This document shows, one piece after another, positions 42,264-50,997 of a stretch of 64,000 nucleotides of DNA. Positions within the stretch are counted from its first letter, which is position 1. Each line of letters opens with the position of its first letter. Source of the DNA: G965207125 sp965207125 (lineage in GTDB: Bacteria > Pseudomonadota > Alphaproteobacteria > Puniceispirillales > UBA1172); NCBI GenBank assembly GCA_965207125.1, contig OZ242263.1, forward strand, positions 744,001 through 808,000, read 5' to 3'. The translations under genes and the position numbers were made by a program. Below the pieces are notes generated by a model. It did not search any database, was not told the DNA's origin, and saw only the letters and a list, made by a program, of their open reading frames with translations.

Positions 42264-43594
42264 CGCTTCCCTCGCAAATTCGCTTTGCGAATCAGCCCCT
42301 CGTATTGGTGGGCCATCAGATGCGACTGAACCTGCGTCATTGTATCGAGGGTCACCGTTACCACAATCAAAAGACTTGTGCCGCCAAAGTAAAAGGGCAC
42401 GTTATATCGGCTAATCAGAATTTCAGGAAGAATACACACCGCCGACAGGTAAATCGCCCCCAATACCGTAAGCCGCGTTAGCACATAATCCAGATACTCA
42501 GCCGTAGGCGTCCCCGGACGAATACCAGGAATATAGCCGCCATAACGCCGCAGGTTTTCCGCCGTGTCATTCGGATTGAACACAATCGCTGTATAGAAAA
42601 AAGCGAAGAACACAATCAGCGCGATATAAATCAACAGATAGAGAGGCTGTCCACGGCCTAACAGTGCGTTAAGGCTTAAAAGCCAGCTGCTCCCGCCGTC
42701 TGCGGTATTGGTTAGATTGATCACTGAAACCGGCATTAACAATAGGGATGATGCGAAAATAGGCGGAATCACGCCGGGGACGTTAATCTTTAACGGCAAG
42801 TGAGACGCCTCACCGCCGAACATCTTATTGCCCATCTGGCGTTTTGGATATTGCACCAGAATTCGCCGTTGCGAGCGCTCGATAAACACAATCACCGCGA
42901 TTACCAGCACCGACAGGGCGAAAAAGAAGAGGATCAGCAGAGGCGATAACGCGCCGGTTCTACCCAACTCAAAGGTTCCGGCTAGTGCAACGGGCAAATT
43001 GGCCACGATGCCTGAGAAGATAATCAGCGAAATGCCATTACCAACGCCCCGCGCGGTGATTTGCTCACCAAGCCACATCAGAAATAGCGTGCCGCCCACT
43101 AAGGTAACCACCGTGGTCAGGCGGAAAAATAACCCGGGCTCAAACACCACACTAGGCACTGCTTCAAGCCCAACCGCAATTCCATAGCCCTGTACCGCCG
43201 CGAGCCCCACCGTTAGGAAACGGGTATATTGATTGATAATCTTGCGCCCGGACTCGCCGTCTTTTTTCAACGTCTCAAGCGATGGCACCACCGCCGTCAT
43301 CAACTGCATGATAATAGAAGCCGTGATATACGGCATGATCGTCAGAGCAAAAATCGTCATCCGCCCCAGCGAGCCACCGCTAAACATATCGAACATCCCT
43401 AGAAGGCCCGATGAATTGCGGTTAAAAATCTCAGCCAGTGCGACCGGATTGATACCCGGCACCGGAATATATGTCCCAAGCCGGTAGATCACCAGCGCGC
43501 CTAATGTGAAAAGCAAGCGTCCGCGCAACTCGGTCGCTTTTGATAGAGCATCAAGCCCCATCCCCGCCGCCATCCTTTCAGGCGCACGCGCCAT
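42260..43594 (-). CDS. secY: Protein translocase subunit SecY
   Basis: SecY is the channel of the Sec translocon in the inner membrane. Its 444 residues contain about ten hydrophobic segments. Conserved parts are LGALVIYRLGTYIPVPGINP, the MPYITASIIMQLM helix-2 region, GEQITARGVGNGISLIIFSG and the cytoplasmic loop GYIPGIRPGTPTAEYLDYVL, with a basic C-terminus (RKANLRGKR). It shares one base with the rplO stop and overlaps adk by 4 bp, so translation is coupled. Confidence 0.97.
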   Translation of the reverse strand: MARAPERMAAGMGLDALSKATELRGRLLFTLGALVIYRLGTYIPVPGINPVALAEIFNRNSSGLLGMFDMFSGGSLGRMTIFALTIMPYITASIIMQLMTAVVPSLETLKKDGESGRKIINQYTRFLTVGLAAVQGYGIAVGLEAVPSVVFEPGLFFRLTTVVTLVGGTLFLMWLGEQITARGVGNGISLIIFSGIVANLPVALAGTFELGRTGALSPLLILFFFALSVLVIAVIVFIERSQRRILVQYPKRQMGNKMFGGEASHLPLKINVPGVIPPIFASSLLLMPVSVINLTNTADGGSSWLLSLNALLGRGQPLYLLIYIALIVFFAFFYTAIVFNPNDTAENLRRYGGYIPGIRPGTPTAEYLDYVLTRLTVLGAIYLSAVCILPEILISRYNVPFYFGGTSLLIVVTVTLDTMTQVQSHLMAHQYEGLIRKANLRGKR

Positions 43595-44136
43595 CAGGAT
43601 GCAGCGCCATTCGTTGGGGTGGCCTCTGGAGTGGCCCCCGGAGTTGAAGATGATTTTGGAAGTGGCGTTGATTTTTTAACTTTGATCAATGTCACTTTGC
43701 CGCCAGCTTTCTCAACCGCCGCAAGCGCGCCTGAGGATGCACCAGCAACATGAATATCTATCTTGGCTTTAATCTCGCCTTTGCCCAGCAAACGTACGCC
43801 ATCGCGCGGCTTTGATACTAACCCAGCTGCGATCAATGCGGCCGTGTCCACCGGCTTTTTTCCATCGAGCCTGCCGCTATCGATGGCTTTCTGAATCTCG
43901 CCAGTGTTTACCTCAGCAAAACGAAGGCGAAATATGTTGGTAAAGCCGCGCTTTGGCAAACGCCGATAGATCGGCAACTGCCCACCTTCAAAACCCTTGA
44001 TCGCAACGCCTGAACGCGCCTTCTGACCTTTGTGCCCCGAGCCACATGTCTTGCCCTTGCCTGAACCAGGCCCGCGACCGACTCGTGTGCGGCCTTTTCT
44101 TGCGCCTAGGTTATCTTTAATCTCGTTTAACTTCAT
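43594..44136 (-). CDS. rplO: 50S ribosomal protein L15
   Basis: L15 binds 23S rRNA late in large-subunit assembly. The basic N-terminus MKLNEIKDNLGARKGRTRVG and the glycine-rich SGKGKTCGSGHKGQKAR stretch are diagnostic; the RLPKRGFTNIF motif follows. The C-terminus has a Pro/Thr/Ser-rich tail (PLPKSSSTPGATPEATPTNG) that is longer than usual. I chose the second of two adjacent Met codons (44136). It lies 18 bp after rpmD. Confidence 0.95.
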   Translation of the reverse strand: MKLNEIKDNLGARKGRTRVGRGPGSGKGKTCGSGHKGQKARSGVAIKGFEGGQLPIYRRLPKRGFTNIFRLRFAEVNTGEIQKAIDSGRLDGKKPVDTAALIAAGLVSKPRDGVRLLGKGEIKAKIDIHVAGASSGALAAVEKAGGKVTLIKVKKSTPLPKSSSTPGATPEATPTNGAAS

Positions 44137-44154
44137 CACCCGTCTCCAAAAATC

Positions 44155-44346
44155 CTATGTGCCTTCGTCAACGCGCAGCAAATGCGCGACTTTATTGATC
44201 ATCCCGCGCACAGATGGCGTGTCTTCTAGCACCCTGCTACGACCAATTTTATTCAAACCAAGACCGACCAACGTTGCCCGCTGATCAGATCTGCGACCGA
44301 TTGGACTTCCTGTTTGGGTCACTTTGACTGTTGCTTTCGCCGCCAT
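44155..44346 (-). CDS. rpmD: 50S ribosomal protein L30
   Basis: A 63-residue protein with TVKVTQTGSPIGRRSDQRAT and the LGLNKIGRSRVLEDTPSVRG core of L30. It is a standard member of the spc operon between rpsE (3 bp upstream) and rplO. L30 is absent from some genomes but intact here. Confidence 0.95.
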   Translation of the reverse strand: MAAKATVKVTQTGSPIGRRSDQRATLVGLGLNKIGRSRVLEDTPSVRGMINKVAHLLRVDEGT

Positions 44347-44349
44347 AAC

Positions 44350-44928
44350 CTATTCCTCTTCACTACTTGGCTGCTCGTCTGCCGCTTCACTATCTTTCCG
44401 GCGACGCTGGCCAAGAATATCTGCAACCCGCTTGCCGCGCTTGGCCGCAACAGACCTAGGCGCTTGGATCGCTCTTAACGCCGCGAAGGTGGCTTTGATC
44501 ATGTTATGCGGATTGGATGAGCCAATTGATTTCGCCACAACGTCATGAATGCCTAAGGTTTCAAAAACCGAACGCATCGGGCCGCCTGCGATAATTCCTG
44601 TTCCTGCTGGTGCTGAGCGCAAAACAACATGTCCTGCGCCATACCGGCCTTGAATATCATGATGAAGCGTCCGCCCATCGCGCAGCGGGACTCTGATCAT
44701 GTTGCGCTTGGCTGCTTCTGTTGCTTTACGGATAGCCTCGGGCACCTCACGCGCCTTACCGGCACCGAAACCAACCCGGCCTCGTCCGTCGCCAACAACC
44801 ACCAACGCCGCGAAACCGAAGCGCCGGCCGCCTTTGACAACCTTCGCAACACGATTGATCCCAACCAGTTTATCAATGAGATCAGTTTCTTCACGCTGAT
44901 TGTCTTTATTTCTTTCCGCTCGAGCCAT
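44350..44928 (-). CDS. rpsE: 30S ribosomal protein S5
   Basis: S5 helps maintain decoding accuracy at the mRNA entry site. The double-stranded-RNA-binding part has INRVAKVVKGGRRFGFAALV and GDGRGRVGFGAGKAREVPEA; the C-terminal domain has APAGTGIIAGGPMRSVFETL and SIGSSNPHNMIKATFAAL. Length 192, with an acidic tail (ADEQPSSEEE). It lies 9 bp after rplR. Confidence 0.97.
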   Translation of the reverse strand: MARAERNKDNQREETDLIDKLVGINRVAKVVKGGRRFGFAALVVVGDGRGRVGFGAGKAREVPEAIRKATEAAKRNMIRVPLRDGRTLHHDIQGRYGAGHVVLRSAPAGTGIIAGGPMRSVFETLGIHDVVAKSIGSSNPHNMIKATFAALRAIQAPRSVAAKRGKRVADILGQRRRKDSEAADEQPSSEEE

Positions 44929-44937
44929 GCTATCCTC

Positions 44938-45300
44938 CTAAAATTCGAGCCCTGCTTCACGCGCTGCATCAGCTAACGCGCGAACCCGACCATGATACAA
45001 AAAACCACCACGATCAAACACCACCGCTGACACGCCACTTTTCTTCGCGCGTTCAGCCACCAATTTGCCAACCGAGGCCGCAGCCTCACGATTGCTGCCT
45101 TGTTTCAATGTGCTGGTTAACTCTTTGTCTAAACTTGAAGCCGCTGCCAGCGTCACACCTTTTTTATCATCGATAATCTGGGCATAAATATGCTTTGACG
45201 ACCGATGCACCGACAGACGGGGCTTGAGGCCCCCGACTTTCGTGAGATGCGCCCGCGTGCGACGGCGGCGGCGATTAAAAAGATTGTACGGTGTAATCAT
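44938..45300 (-). CDS. rplR: 50S ribosomal protein L18
   Basis: L18 binds 5S rRNA and helps place it in the large subunit. From the ATG at 45300 the product is 120 residues with RRRRRTRAHLTKVGGLKPRL, RSSKHIYAQIIDD and the C-terminal AVVFDRGGFLYHGRVRALAD. A longer open frame to 45438 overlaps rplF and lacks conserved sequence, so the later start is correct. It lies 10 bp after rplF. Confidence 0.96.
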   Translation of the reverse strand: MITPYNLFNRRRRRTRAHLTKVGGLKPRLSVHRSSKHIYAQIIDDKKGVTLAAASSLDKELTSTLKQGSNREAAASVGKLVAERAKKSGVSAVVFDRGGFLYHGRVRALADAAREAGLEF

Positions 45301-45310
45301 GACAAAGCCT

Positions 45311-45844
45311 CTATTTCTTCTTACCTTCTTTGCGCAAAATCTGCTCATTTTGATAGCGGACCCCTTTGCCTTTATAAGGCTCAGGCGGGCGCTTAGCACG
45401 AATTTCTGATGCGAACTGCCCCAGTTTCTGCTTATCATGGCTGGACAGATTGATCAGCGTGTTGTTTTCAACGGACGCTTTGATCTCGGCCGGCACCATC
45501 ATCTCAACCGGATGGCTAAACCCTAATGATAACACCAGTTTATTTCCCTGCATCTGCGCTCTGTAGCCAACACCGTGAATCGTTAGATTCTTTGTGAACC
45601 CCTCAGAGACGCCGGTCACCATATTATTGATGATCGCCCGCGCGGTCCCCCACAACGCTTGCGCCTTGACACTGTTGCCCGAAGGCGTAACCCGAGCGAT
45701 ACCGTCAGCAACCGACAGTGTGACCATCGGCGGCAAGGGTATGTTCAGCGCGCCATTCTTACCTTTCGCCGACACAATGCCGTTCTCAAGCGTTAAGGTG
45801 ACGCCGTCTGGAATCTCTATAGGGCTTTCGCCAATACGTGACAT
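45311..45844 (-). CDS. rplF: 50S ribosomal protein L6
   Basis: L6 sits near the factor-binding stalk base. MSRIGESPIEIPDGVTLTLE opens the first domain; the second has HGVGYRAQMQGNKLVLSLGF and the conserved C-terminal KRPPEPYKGKGVRYQNEQIL. Length 177 from the second Met (45844). It lies 12 bp after rpsH. Confidence 0.97.
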   Translation of the reverse strand: MSRIGESPIEIPDGVTLTLENGIVSAKGKNGALNIPLPPMVTLSVADGIARVTPSGNSVKAQALWGTARAIINNMVTGVSEGFTKNLTIHGVGYRAQMQGNKLVLSLGFSHPVEMMVPAEIKASVENNTLINLSSHDKQKLGQFASEIRAKRPPEPYKGKGVRYQNEQILRKEGKKK

Positions 45845-45856
45845 CATGCCACTCCT

Positions 45857-46255
45857 TTAAAATACATGGCAGAGAATCTCTCCGCCCACTTTAGCCGCGC
45901 GCGCCTCAAGATCGGACAACACTCCGTTGGGTGTCGATAAGATCGAGATGCCGAGACCATTATAAACTTGGCTAAGGTCTTTGATCTTCGAGTAAACCCG
46001 CCGCCCTGGACGCGAAACACGTTTAATCTCCGAAATAACCGGTTGCCCATCATGATATTTTAACTCGATACGCAAATCAAAAATGCCGGGGCTTTTCTCA
46101 ATGCTCGAATAGTTGCGAATATACCCCTCCCGCTTCAGCACATCGAGAACATCACCGCGAAACCGCGAGCCGGGGCTCATCACCTCGTCTTTGCGCGCGT
46201 GCTGACCGTTTCTAATACGGGTTATCATATCCCCAAGAGGATCACTCATCGTCAT
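45857..46255 (-). CDS. rpsH: 30S ribosomal protein S8
   Basis: S8 is a primary 16S rRNA-binding protein and, in E. coli, represses the spc operon. MSDPLGDMITRIRNGQHARK, then GYIRNYSSIEKS and VSRPGRRVYSKI and the C-terminal GLGISILSTPNGVLSD are diagnostic. Length 132. Autoregulation is plausible by analogy but I did not identify an RNA site. Confidence 0.97.
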   Translation of the reverse strand: MTMSDPLGDMITRIRNGQHARKDEVMSPGSRFRGDVLDVLKREGYIRNYSSIEKSPGIFDLRIELKYHDGQPVISEIKRVSRPGRRVYSKIKDLSQVYNGLGISILSTPNGVLSDLEARAAKVGGEILCHVF

Positions 46256-46267
46256 TGTTTTATTCCT

Positions 46268-46573
46268 CTACCAACTCGATTTCACTAAGCCAGAAATCTG
46301 ACCGATTGAAGCGAGGTCGCGCAACGCGATCCGAGACATACCCATTTTGCGATAATAACCGCGTGGACGACCCGTCACCCTACAGCGGTTTCTCACCCGG
46401 GATTTTGCGCCATCGCGTGGCATCTCGGCAAGTTTCAGACTAGCCTGAAACCTTTCCTCGACCGGCAACGAGCGATCCATCACGATCGCCTTAAGCCGCC
46501 CTCGACGCGCAGCCATACTCGCAACCTTCTTTTGCCGTTTTAGATTCTTGTCTATCGAACTGACTTTTGCCAT
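46268..46573 (-). CDS. rpsN: 30S ribosomal protein S14
   Basis: At 101 residues this is the long, zinc-free S14 type. RLKAIVMDRSLPVEERFQAS and SKVRNRCRVTGRPRGYYRK, ending in LASIGQISGLVKSSW, are typical. It assembles in the small-subunit head. It lies 14 bp after rplE and 12 bp before rpsH. Confidence 0.97.
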   Translation of the reverse strand: MAKVSSIDKNLKRQKKVASMAARRGRLKAIVMDRSLPVEERFQASLKLAEMPRDGAKSRVRNRCRVTGRPRGYYRKMGMSRIALRDLASIGQISGLVKSSW

Positions 46574-46587
46574 ATCTTCTTATCCAC

Positions 46588-47130
46588 CTATGATTGGAAC
46601 GGAAACTGAAAACCCTGCAATAACGCCTGGGCTTCCTCATCGGTTTTCGCCGTAGTCACGACACTGATATCCATGCCGCGAATGCTGTCCACCTTATCGT
46701 AGTCGACTTCGGGAAAAACAATCTGCTCTTTGATGCCCAGCGAGTAATTGCCATGGCCATCAAAACTTTTTGCGCTAAGACCGCGGAAATCACGCACCCT
46801 CGGCAATGCGACCGTTATCAAACGATCGAGAAACTCATACATCCGCTCGCGCCGCAAAGTCACCTTGCATCCCAAAGCCATCCCCTCGCGCACCTTAAAA
46901 CTCGCAACTGATTTCTTTGCGTTCGTCACCACAGGTTTTTGCCCCGCGATCGCCGTAAGATCTTGCACTGCGCTTTCAACCTTTTTGGAATCACGAACAG
47001 CCTCGCCAACGCCGATATTGATGATGACTTTTTCAAGCCTCGGCACTTGCATCGTATTTGTATAGCCAAACTTCTCCATCATCGACGGACGGATTGTTTG
47101 CTCATAATGTTCCCTTAGTCGCGTTTTCAT
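46588..47130 (-). CDS. rplE: 50S ribosomal protein L5
   Basis: L5 binds 5S rRNA and contacts the P-site tRNA and S13. KFGYTNTMQVPRLEKVIINI, VGEAVRDSKKVESA, the KVTLRRERMYEFLDRLITVA segment and SLGIKEQIVFPEVDYDKVDS are diagnostic. Length 180 from the second Met (47130). It lies 15 bp after rplX. Confidence 0.97.
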   Translation of the reverse strand: MKTRLREHYEQTIRPSMMEKFGYTNTMQVPRLEKVIINIGVGEAVRDSKKVESAVQDLTAIAGQKPVVTNAKKSVASFKVREGMALGCKVTLRRERMYEFLDRLITVALPRVRDFRGLSAKSFDGHGNYSLGIKEQIVFPEVDYDKVDSIRGMDISVVTTAKTDEEAQALLQGFQFPFQS

Positions 47131-47145
47131 CACTCTGCCCTTAAA

Positions 47146-47463
47146 TTACCCAATCGCCTTGCCTGAACGGCGTGCAATCCGCGTTTTCACGTCTTTTTTT
47201 ATCTCATAGCCTATCCGGGTCGGCTTGCTCGATTCAGGATCTATATGTGCTACATTCGAGATATGCAACGACGCCTCAATTTGAGAGATGCCCCCTGCCG
47301 ATGTCTGGCTTGGTTTGGTGTGCTTGGTCATCATATTAACCCCTTGAACAACAACCCTGTCACGATCGCGAAGCACTCTTGTCACCTCGCCGGTCTTACC
47401 TTTATCGCGGCCAGTGATCACCGTCACCTTATCACCTCTTTTGATTTTGAGTTTCTTCGCCAT
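47146..47463 (-). CDS. rplX: 50S ribosomal protein L24
   Basis: L24 starts 50S assembly and lies at the tunnel exit. The KOW motif is visible as IKRGDKVTVITGRDKGKTGE. ESSKPTRIGYEI near the C-terminus is conserved. Length 105. It shares one base with the rplN stop. Confidence 0.96.
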   Translation of the reverse strand: MAKKLKIKRGDKVTVITGRDKGKTGEVTRVLRDRDRVVVQGVNMMTKHTKPSQTSAGGISQIEASLHISNVAHIDPESSKPTRIGYEIKKDVKTRIARRSGKAIG

Positions 47464-47831
47464 TACAATACCTCTGGTGCGAGTGAAACAATTTTCATAA
47501 ACTTCCGCCCCCGCAATTCGCGCGTTACCGGCCCAAAAATGCGGGTGCCAATCGGCTCATTCGCAGGATTGATCAGCACCGCCGCGTTTTTATCGAAACG
47601 GATCACTGTTCCATCGGTACGCTTGATCTCGCTTGCGGTTCTAACGATCACCGCGCGATGAACATCGCCTTTTTTAACCCGTCCCCGCGGAATAGCTTCC
47701 TTGATCGATACGATGATCACATCGCCGACATTGGCAATTGTCCTGCCGCTACCGCCTAGCACCTTGATGCATTGGACGCGGCGCGCGCCTGAGTTATCCG
47801 CCACCTCTAGATTTGTTTGCATCTGTATCAT
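47463..47831 (-). CDS. rplN: 50S ribosomal protein L14
   Basis: L14 lies at the subunit interface. MIQMQTNLEVADNSGARRVQ, GDVIIVSIKEAIPRGRVKKG, IRFDKNAAVLINPANEPIGT and the C-terminal KFMKIVSLAPEVL are diagnostic. Length 122. A 54-bp gap separates it from rpsQ, longer than most spacings in this operon. Confidence 0.97.
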   Translation of the reverse strand: MIQMQTNLEVADNSGARRVQCIKVLGGSGRTIANVGDVIIVSIKEAIPRGRVKKGDVHRAVIVRTASEIKRTDGTVIRFDKNAAVLINPANEPIGTRIFGPVTRELRGRKFMKIVSLAPEVL

Positions 47832-47885
47832 TGCTTAAAAACCCTTGTCACCTTGCCTGTTGCTTTATCCGCCATTTCGCGCTTA

Positions 47886-48140
47886 TTATTTCGCTTGGCC
47901 GGAAGCGGCTTCTTCATAAATTACCGTATGTCTCTTGCTTTTCGATATTGGTGGACATTCCTCTATCCGCACCCGATCACCGATCTTGAAACGATTTTCC
48001 CCGTCATGTACTGAAAAGCGTTTGTTGGTCGAGATAAACTTTTTATACAAGGGATGCATAATCCGCCTTTCAACATTAACCACGATAGTCTTATCGCCTT
48101 TGTCGCTGACCACCACACCATTTAAAATCCGTTTTGGCAT
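47886..48140 (-). CDS. rpsQ: 30S ribosomal protein S17
   Basis: S17 is a small OB-fold protein that stabilises 16S rRNA. MPKRILNGVVVSDKGDKTIV, HPLYKKFI and IGDRVRIEECPPISKSKRHT are diagnostic. Length 84, including the alphaproteobacterial C-terminal tail. It lies 13 bp after rpmC. Confidence 0.97.
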   Translation of the reverse strand: MPKRILNGVVVSDKGDKTIVVNVERRIMHPLYKKFISTNKRFSVHDGENRFKIGDRVRIEECPPISKSKRHTVIYEEAASGQAK

Positions 48141-48153
48141 AACTCTCGTTCCT

Positions 48154-48354
48154 CTAGCCCTTGGCTTTTTCTGTCAGTACTGTTTTAACGCGCGCGATTT
48201 CACGGCGCACTTGTCCAATTCTCGCTAAGTTCTCAAGCTGGCCGGTTGACCCTTGAAAGCGCAGATTAAACGCTTCTTTTTTCAGATTCACCAGCTGGGC
48301 CTTGAGCTCGTCGGGGGTTTTTGTTCTCAATTCTTCAGCTTTCACGATCGTCAT
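48154..48354 (-). CDS. rpmC: 50S ribosomal protein L29
   Basis: A 66-residue two-helix protein at the tunnel exit, close to L23. AEELRTKTPDELKAQLVNLK and NLRFQGSTGQLENLARIGQV are diagnostic. It lies 11 bp after rplP. Confidence 0.96.
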   Translation of the reverse strand: MTIVKAEELRTKTPDELKAQLVNLKKEAFNLRFQGSTGQLENLARIGQVRREIARVKTVLTEKAKG

Positions 48355-48365
48355 GTCAAAATCCT

Positions 48366-48779
48366 CTATTCACCAAGCCTGCGCACGACTCGCGTATCGA
48401 TGGGCAATTTCGCGCTCGCCAGTTTTAAGGCCTCAGTGGCCAGATCCCCAGCAACACCATCTATCTCAAACATGACCCGTCCTGGTTTAACCCGGGCGAC
48501 CCAAAACTCGGGATTCCCCTTGCCTTTACCCATCCGAACCTCAGCAGGTTTGGTTGAGACCGGCACATCAGGAAAAATCCTAATCCAAACGCGTCCCGCA
48601 CGGCGTAAATGCCTTGTGATAGCGCGTCTCGCCGCTTCTATCTGCCGCGCGGTTACCCGCGCCGGCGACGTGGCCTTCAGACCATACGCGCCAAAATTCA
48701 GCTGCGTGCCCCCCTTGGCATTACCGTGAATACGCCCTTTATGCGCTTTACGGAATTTGGTTCGTTTGGGCTGTAACAT
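48366..48779 (-). CDS. rplP: 50S ribosomal protein L16
   Basis: L16 lies near the peptidyl-transferase centre and A-site tRNA. MLQPKRTKFRKAHKGRIHGN, RRAGRVWIRIFPDVPVSTKP and GKGKGNPEFWVARVKPGRVM are diagnostic. Length 137. Its ATG shares one base with the rpsC stop, implying coupled translation. Confidence 0.97.
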   Translation of the reverse strand: MLQPKRTKFRKAHKGRIHGNAKGGTQLNFGAYGLKATSPARVTARQIEAARRAITRHLRRAGRVWIRIFPDVPVSTKPAEVRMGKGKGNPEFWVARVKPGRVMFEIDGVAGDLATEALKLASAKLPIDTRVVRRLGE

Positions 48780-49492
48780 TACTCAGGCCTTCCTTGAGAT
48801 ATCGGCATCCTCGGCGCTGTGGAGGTTTGCTGCTCAGCCAACCGCTTATCCTGCGCCATCGGATCATGTTCCATCACTTCACCCTTGAAAACCCAAACCT
48901 TAATACCGCATGCGCCATAGGTCGTATGCGCGGTGGCCTCACCGTAATCAACCTCAGCCCGCAAAGTATGAAGAGGCACCCGCCCCTCGCGATACCATTC
49001 GGTGCGTGCGATCTCAGCGCCGCCCAAGCGTCCAGCACAATTAATCCGCACTCCCAAAGCCCCAAGACGCATTGCCGATTGCACAGCCCGCTTCATCGCG
49101 CGCCGAAAAGCAACGCGTCTCTCCAGCTGCTGGGCGATTGATTCAGCAACCAATTTTGCATCAATTTCAGGCTTTCTAATCTCGTTGATATTAAGACTCA
49201 CATCGCCGCCAAGTCGCTTTTGCAAATCGGTTCTCAACTGCTCAATATCCTGGCCTTTTTTGCCGATGATCAGCCCGGGACGTCCAGCATAAATCGTGAT
49301 CAGGGCCTTGCCCGCCGGACGTTCGATAACCACCCGACTCACCGCCGCTGCTTTCAGCCGCTTCATCAGATACTCCCGCAACTCGCGGTCTTGGTGCAAC
49401 AGCTCAGCGTAGTTCCGTTCAGCGTACCAGCGCGAATCCCAAGTGCGGTTGATTCCCAGCCTTAGGCCAATTGGTTTAACTTTTTGTCCCAT
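48779..49492 (-). CDS. rpsC: 30S ribosomal protein S3
   Basis: S3 lies at the mRNA entry tunnel and has helicase-like activity in the ribosome. The KH domain has RPAGKALITIYAGRPGLIIG and KKGQDIEQLR; the C-terminal domain has GALGVRINCAGRLGGAEIAR and EWYREGRVPLHTLRAEVDYG. Length 237, with a divergent tail after the conserved VWVFKGE. It overlaps the rplV 3' end by 17 bp. Confidence 0.97.
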   Translation of the reverse strand: MGQKVKPIGLRLGINRTWDSRWYAERNYAELLHQDRELREYLMKRLKAAAVSRVVIERPAGKALITIYAGRPGLIIGKKGQDIEQLRTDLQKRLGGDVSLNINEIRKPEIDAKLVAESIAQQLERRVAFRRAMKRAVQSAMRLGALGVRINCAGRLGGAEIARTEWYREGRVPLHTLRAEVDYGEATAHTTYGACGIKVWVFKGEVMEHDPMAQDKRLAEQQTSTAPRMPISQGRPE

Positions 49493-49868
49493 TACTATCC
49501 TCTTGTTCCGACACGATGACCGTCAAATGTGAAAATGGTTTCAGAATCCGAGCCCCGCGTCCCCTCGCCCTCGCGCGAAAACGTTTCATTACCAGACCTT
49601 TGCCAACAAACGCCTCACGCACCACCAATTTATCTATATCAAGCGCGTTGTTATTTTCGGCATTGGCAATCGCGCTTTGTAGCACCTTTCGCACGTCATT
49701 AGCAATCCGTCGCCGCGAGAAATCAAGCGCCGCGAGAGCCTTAGACGCACTCACCCCGCGAATCATCTGCGCCACTTCATTCAGCTTCTGCGGGCTAGTT
49801 CGCAAATTGCGAAGTACCGCGACCGCTTCGTTATCGGCTCTCATTGATTTTTTTGCCTTCTTACCCAT
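49476..49868 (-). CDS. rplV: 50S ribosomal protein L22
   Basis: L22 has an extended loop lining the exit tunnel, where macrolide-resistance changes occur. LRTSPQKLNEVAQMIRGVSA, the FSRRRIANDVRKVLQSAIAN region and RARGRGARILKPFSHLTVIV are diagnostic. Length 130. It lies 9 bp after rpsS and runs 17 bp into rpsC. Confidence 0.97.
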   Translation of the reverse strand: MGKKAKKSMRADNEAVAVLRNLRTSPQKLNEVAQMIRGVSASKALAALDFSRRRIANDVRKVLQSAIANAENNNALDIDKLVVREAFVGKGLVMKRFRARARGRGARILKPFSHLTVIVSEQEDSNGTKS

Positions 49869-49877
49869 GACCCTGCC

Positions 49878-50153
49878 CTATCGCTTGGTTTTTCTATCAG
49901 CCGCATGACCGTAAAATGTTCTGGTCGGAGCGAATTCACCGAATTTATGCCCGACCATATCCTCGGACACCGACACCGGTATGAATTTCCTACCGTTATG
50001 CACCCCAAAAGTCAGTCCGACAAATTGCGGCATGATCGTCGAGCGGCGCGACCATGTCTTGATCACGTCATTACGCCCTGATTCACGCACAACATCGGCT
50101 TTCTTTAAAAGATAACCGTCAACAAAAGGACCTTTCCAAACAGAACGTGCCAT
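49878..50153 (-). CDS. rpsS: 30S ribosomal protein S19
   Basis: S19 forms a complex with S13 in the head. MARSVWKGPFVDGYLLKKAD, KTWSRRSTIMPQFVGLTFGV and MVGHKFGEFAPTRTFYGHAA are diagnostic. Length 91. It lies 12 bp after rplB. Confidence 0.97.
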   Translation of the reverse strand: MARSVWKGPFVDGYLLKKADVVRESGRNDVIKTWSRRSTIMPQFVGLTFGVHNGRKFIPVSVSEDMVGHKFGEFAPTRTFYGHAADRKTKR

Positions 50154-50165
50154 CAGTGTCTCCCG

Positions 50166-50993
50166 TTATTTCTTCCGCCGACGAAGGATCAGCTTGTCAG
50201 TGGATTTATTAGACCTCGTGCGCTTGCCCTTGGTCGGCTTACCCCAAGGCGTCACCGGATGGCGTCCGCCAGAACTCTTACCCTCGCCACCACCATGGGG
50301 GTGATCAACCGGGTTCATCGCAACCCCTCTCACATGCGGACGGCGACCAAGCCAGCGGCTACGTCCTGCCTTGCCGATGGTGATATTCTGCCGATCAGGA
50401 TTAGACACAGCGCCAATCGTCGCCATGCATTCAGACCTAACCATTCTCACTTCACCCGAGGCCAGGCGAATAATAGAATAAGACTGATCCCGGCCGATCA
50501 GCTGCACATACGTCCCCGCCGAGCGCGCCAACTGTGCGCCTTTGCCCGCTTTTAATTCAACGTTATGGATAATCGTCCCCACCGGAATCTCCATCAACGG
50601 CATCGCGTTGCCAGGCCGAATATCAGCGCGGCTGTCCGATGAGATCACCTTATCACCAGCAGCAAGACGCTGCGGGGCAATAATGTATGACTGCTCACCA
50701 TCCTCATATGTAATCAGCGCGATGAACGCCGTACGATTAGGATCATATTCAATCCTCTCGACGACTGCTGAAATATCTTTTTTCGTGCGGCGGAAATCAA
50801 CCAGACGATAACGCCGCTTATGACCGCCGCCTTTATGCCACGCTGTAATTCTGCCTGTATTATTGCGCCCGCCCGTGCCTGACAGCCCTTCAGTCAGTTT
50901 CTTGACCGGCTTGCCCTTATAAAGGTCACTGCGATCTATTGATACTAAGCCTCGGCGGCCGGGGGAGGTGGGATTATATTGCCGCAACGCCAT
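50166..50993 (-). CDS. rplB: 50S ribosomal protein L2
   Basis: L2 is needed for subunit joining and sits beside the peptidyl-transferase centre. MALRQYNPTSPGRRGLVSID, ALITYEDGEQSYIIAPQRL, and VRGVAMNPVDHPHGGGEGKS, with its critical His, are diagnostic. Length 275. It lies 4 bp after rplW. Confidence 0.97.
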   Translation of the reverse strand: MALRQYNPTSPGRRGLVSIDRSDLYKGKPVKKLTEGLSGTGGRNNTGRITAWHKGGGHKRRYRLVDFRRTKKDISAVVERIEYDPNRTAFIALITYEDGEQSYIIAPQRLAAGDKVISSDSRADIRPGNAMPLMEIPVGTIIHNVELKAGKGAQLARSAGTYVQLIGRDQSYSIIRLASGEVRMVRSECMATIGAVSNPDRQNITIGKAGRSRWLGRRPHVRGVAMNPVDHPHGGGEGKSSGGRHPVTPWGKPTKGKRTRSNKSTDKLILRRRKK

Positions 50994-50997
50994 CGTC

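Noticed and set aside
45301..45438. N-terminal extension of L18
   Set aside because: It overlaps rplF and has no L18-family residues; the 45300 start gives the normal 120-residue protein.
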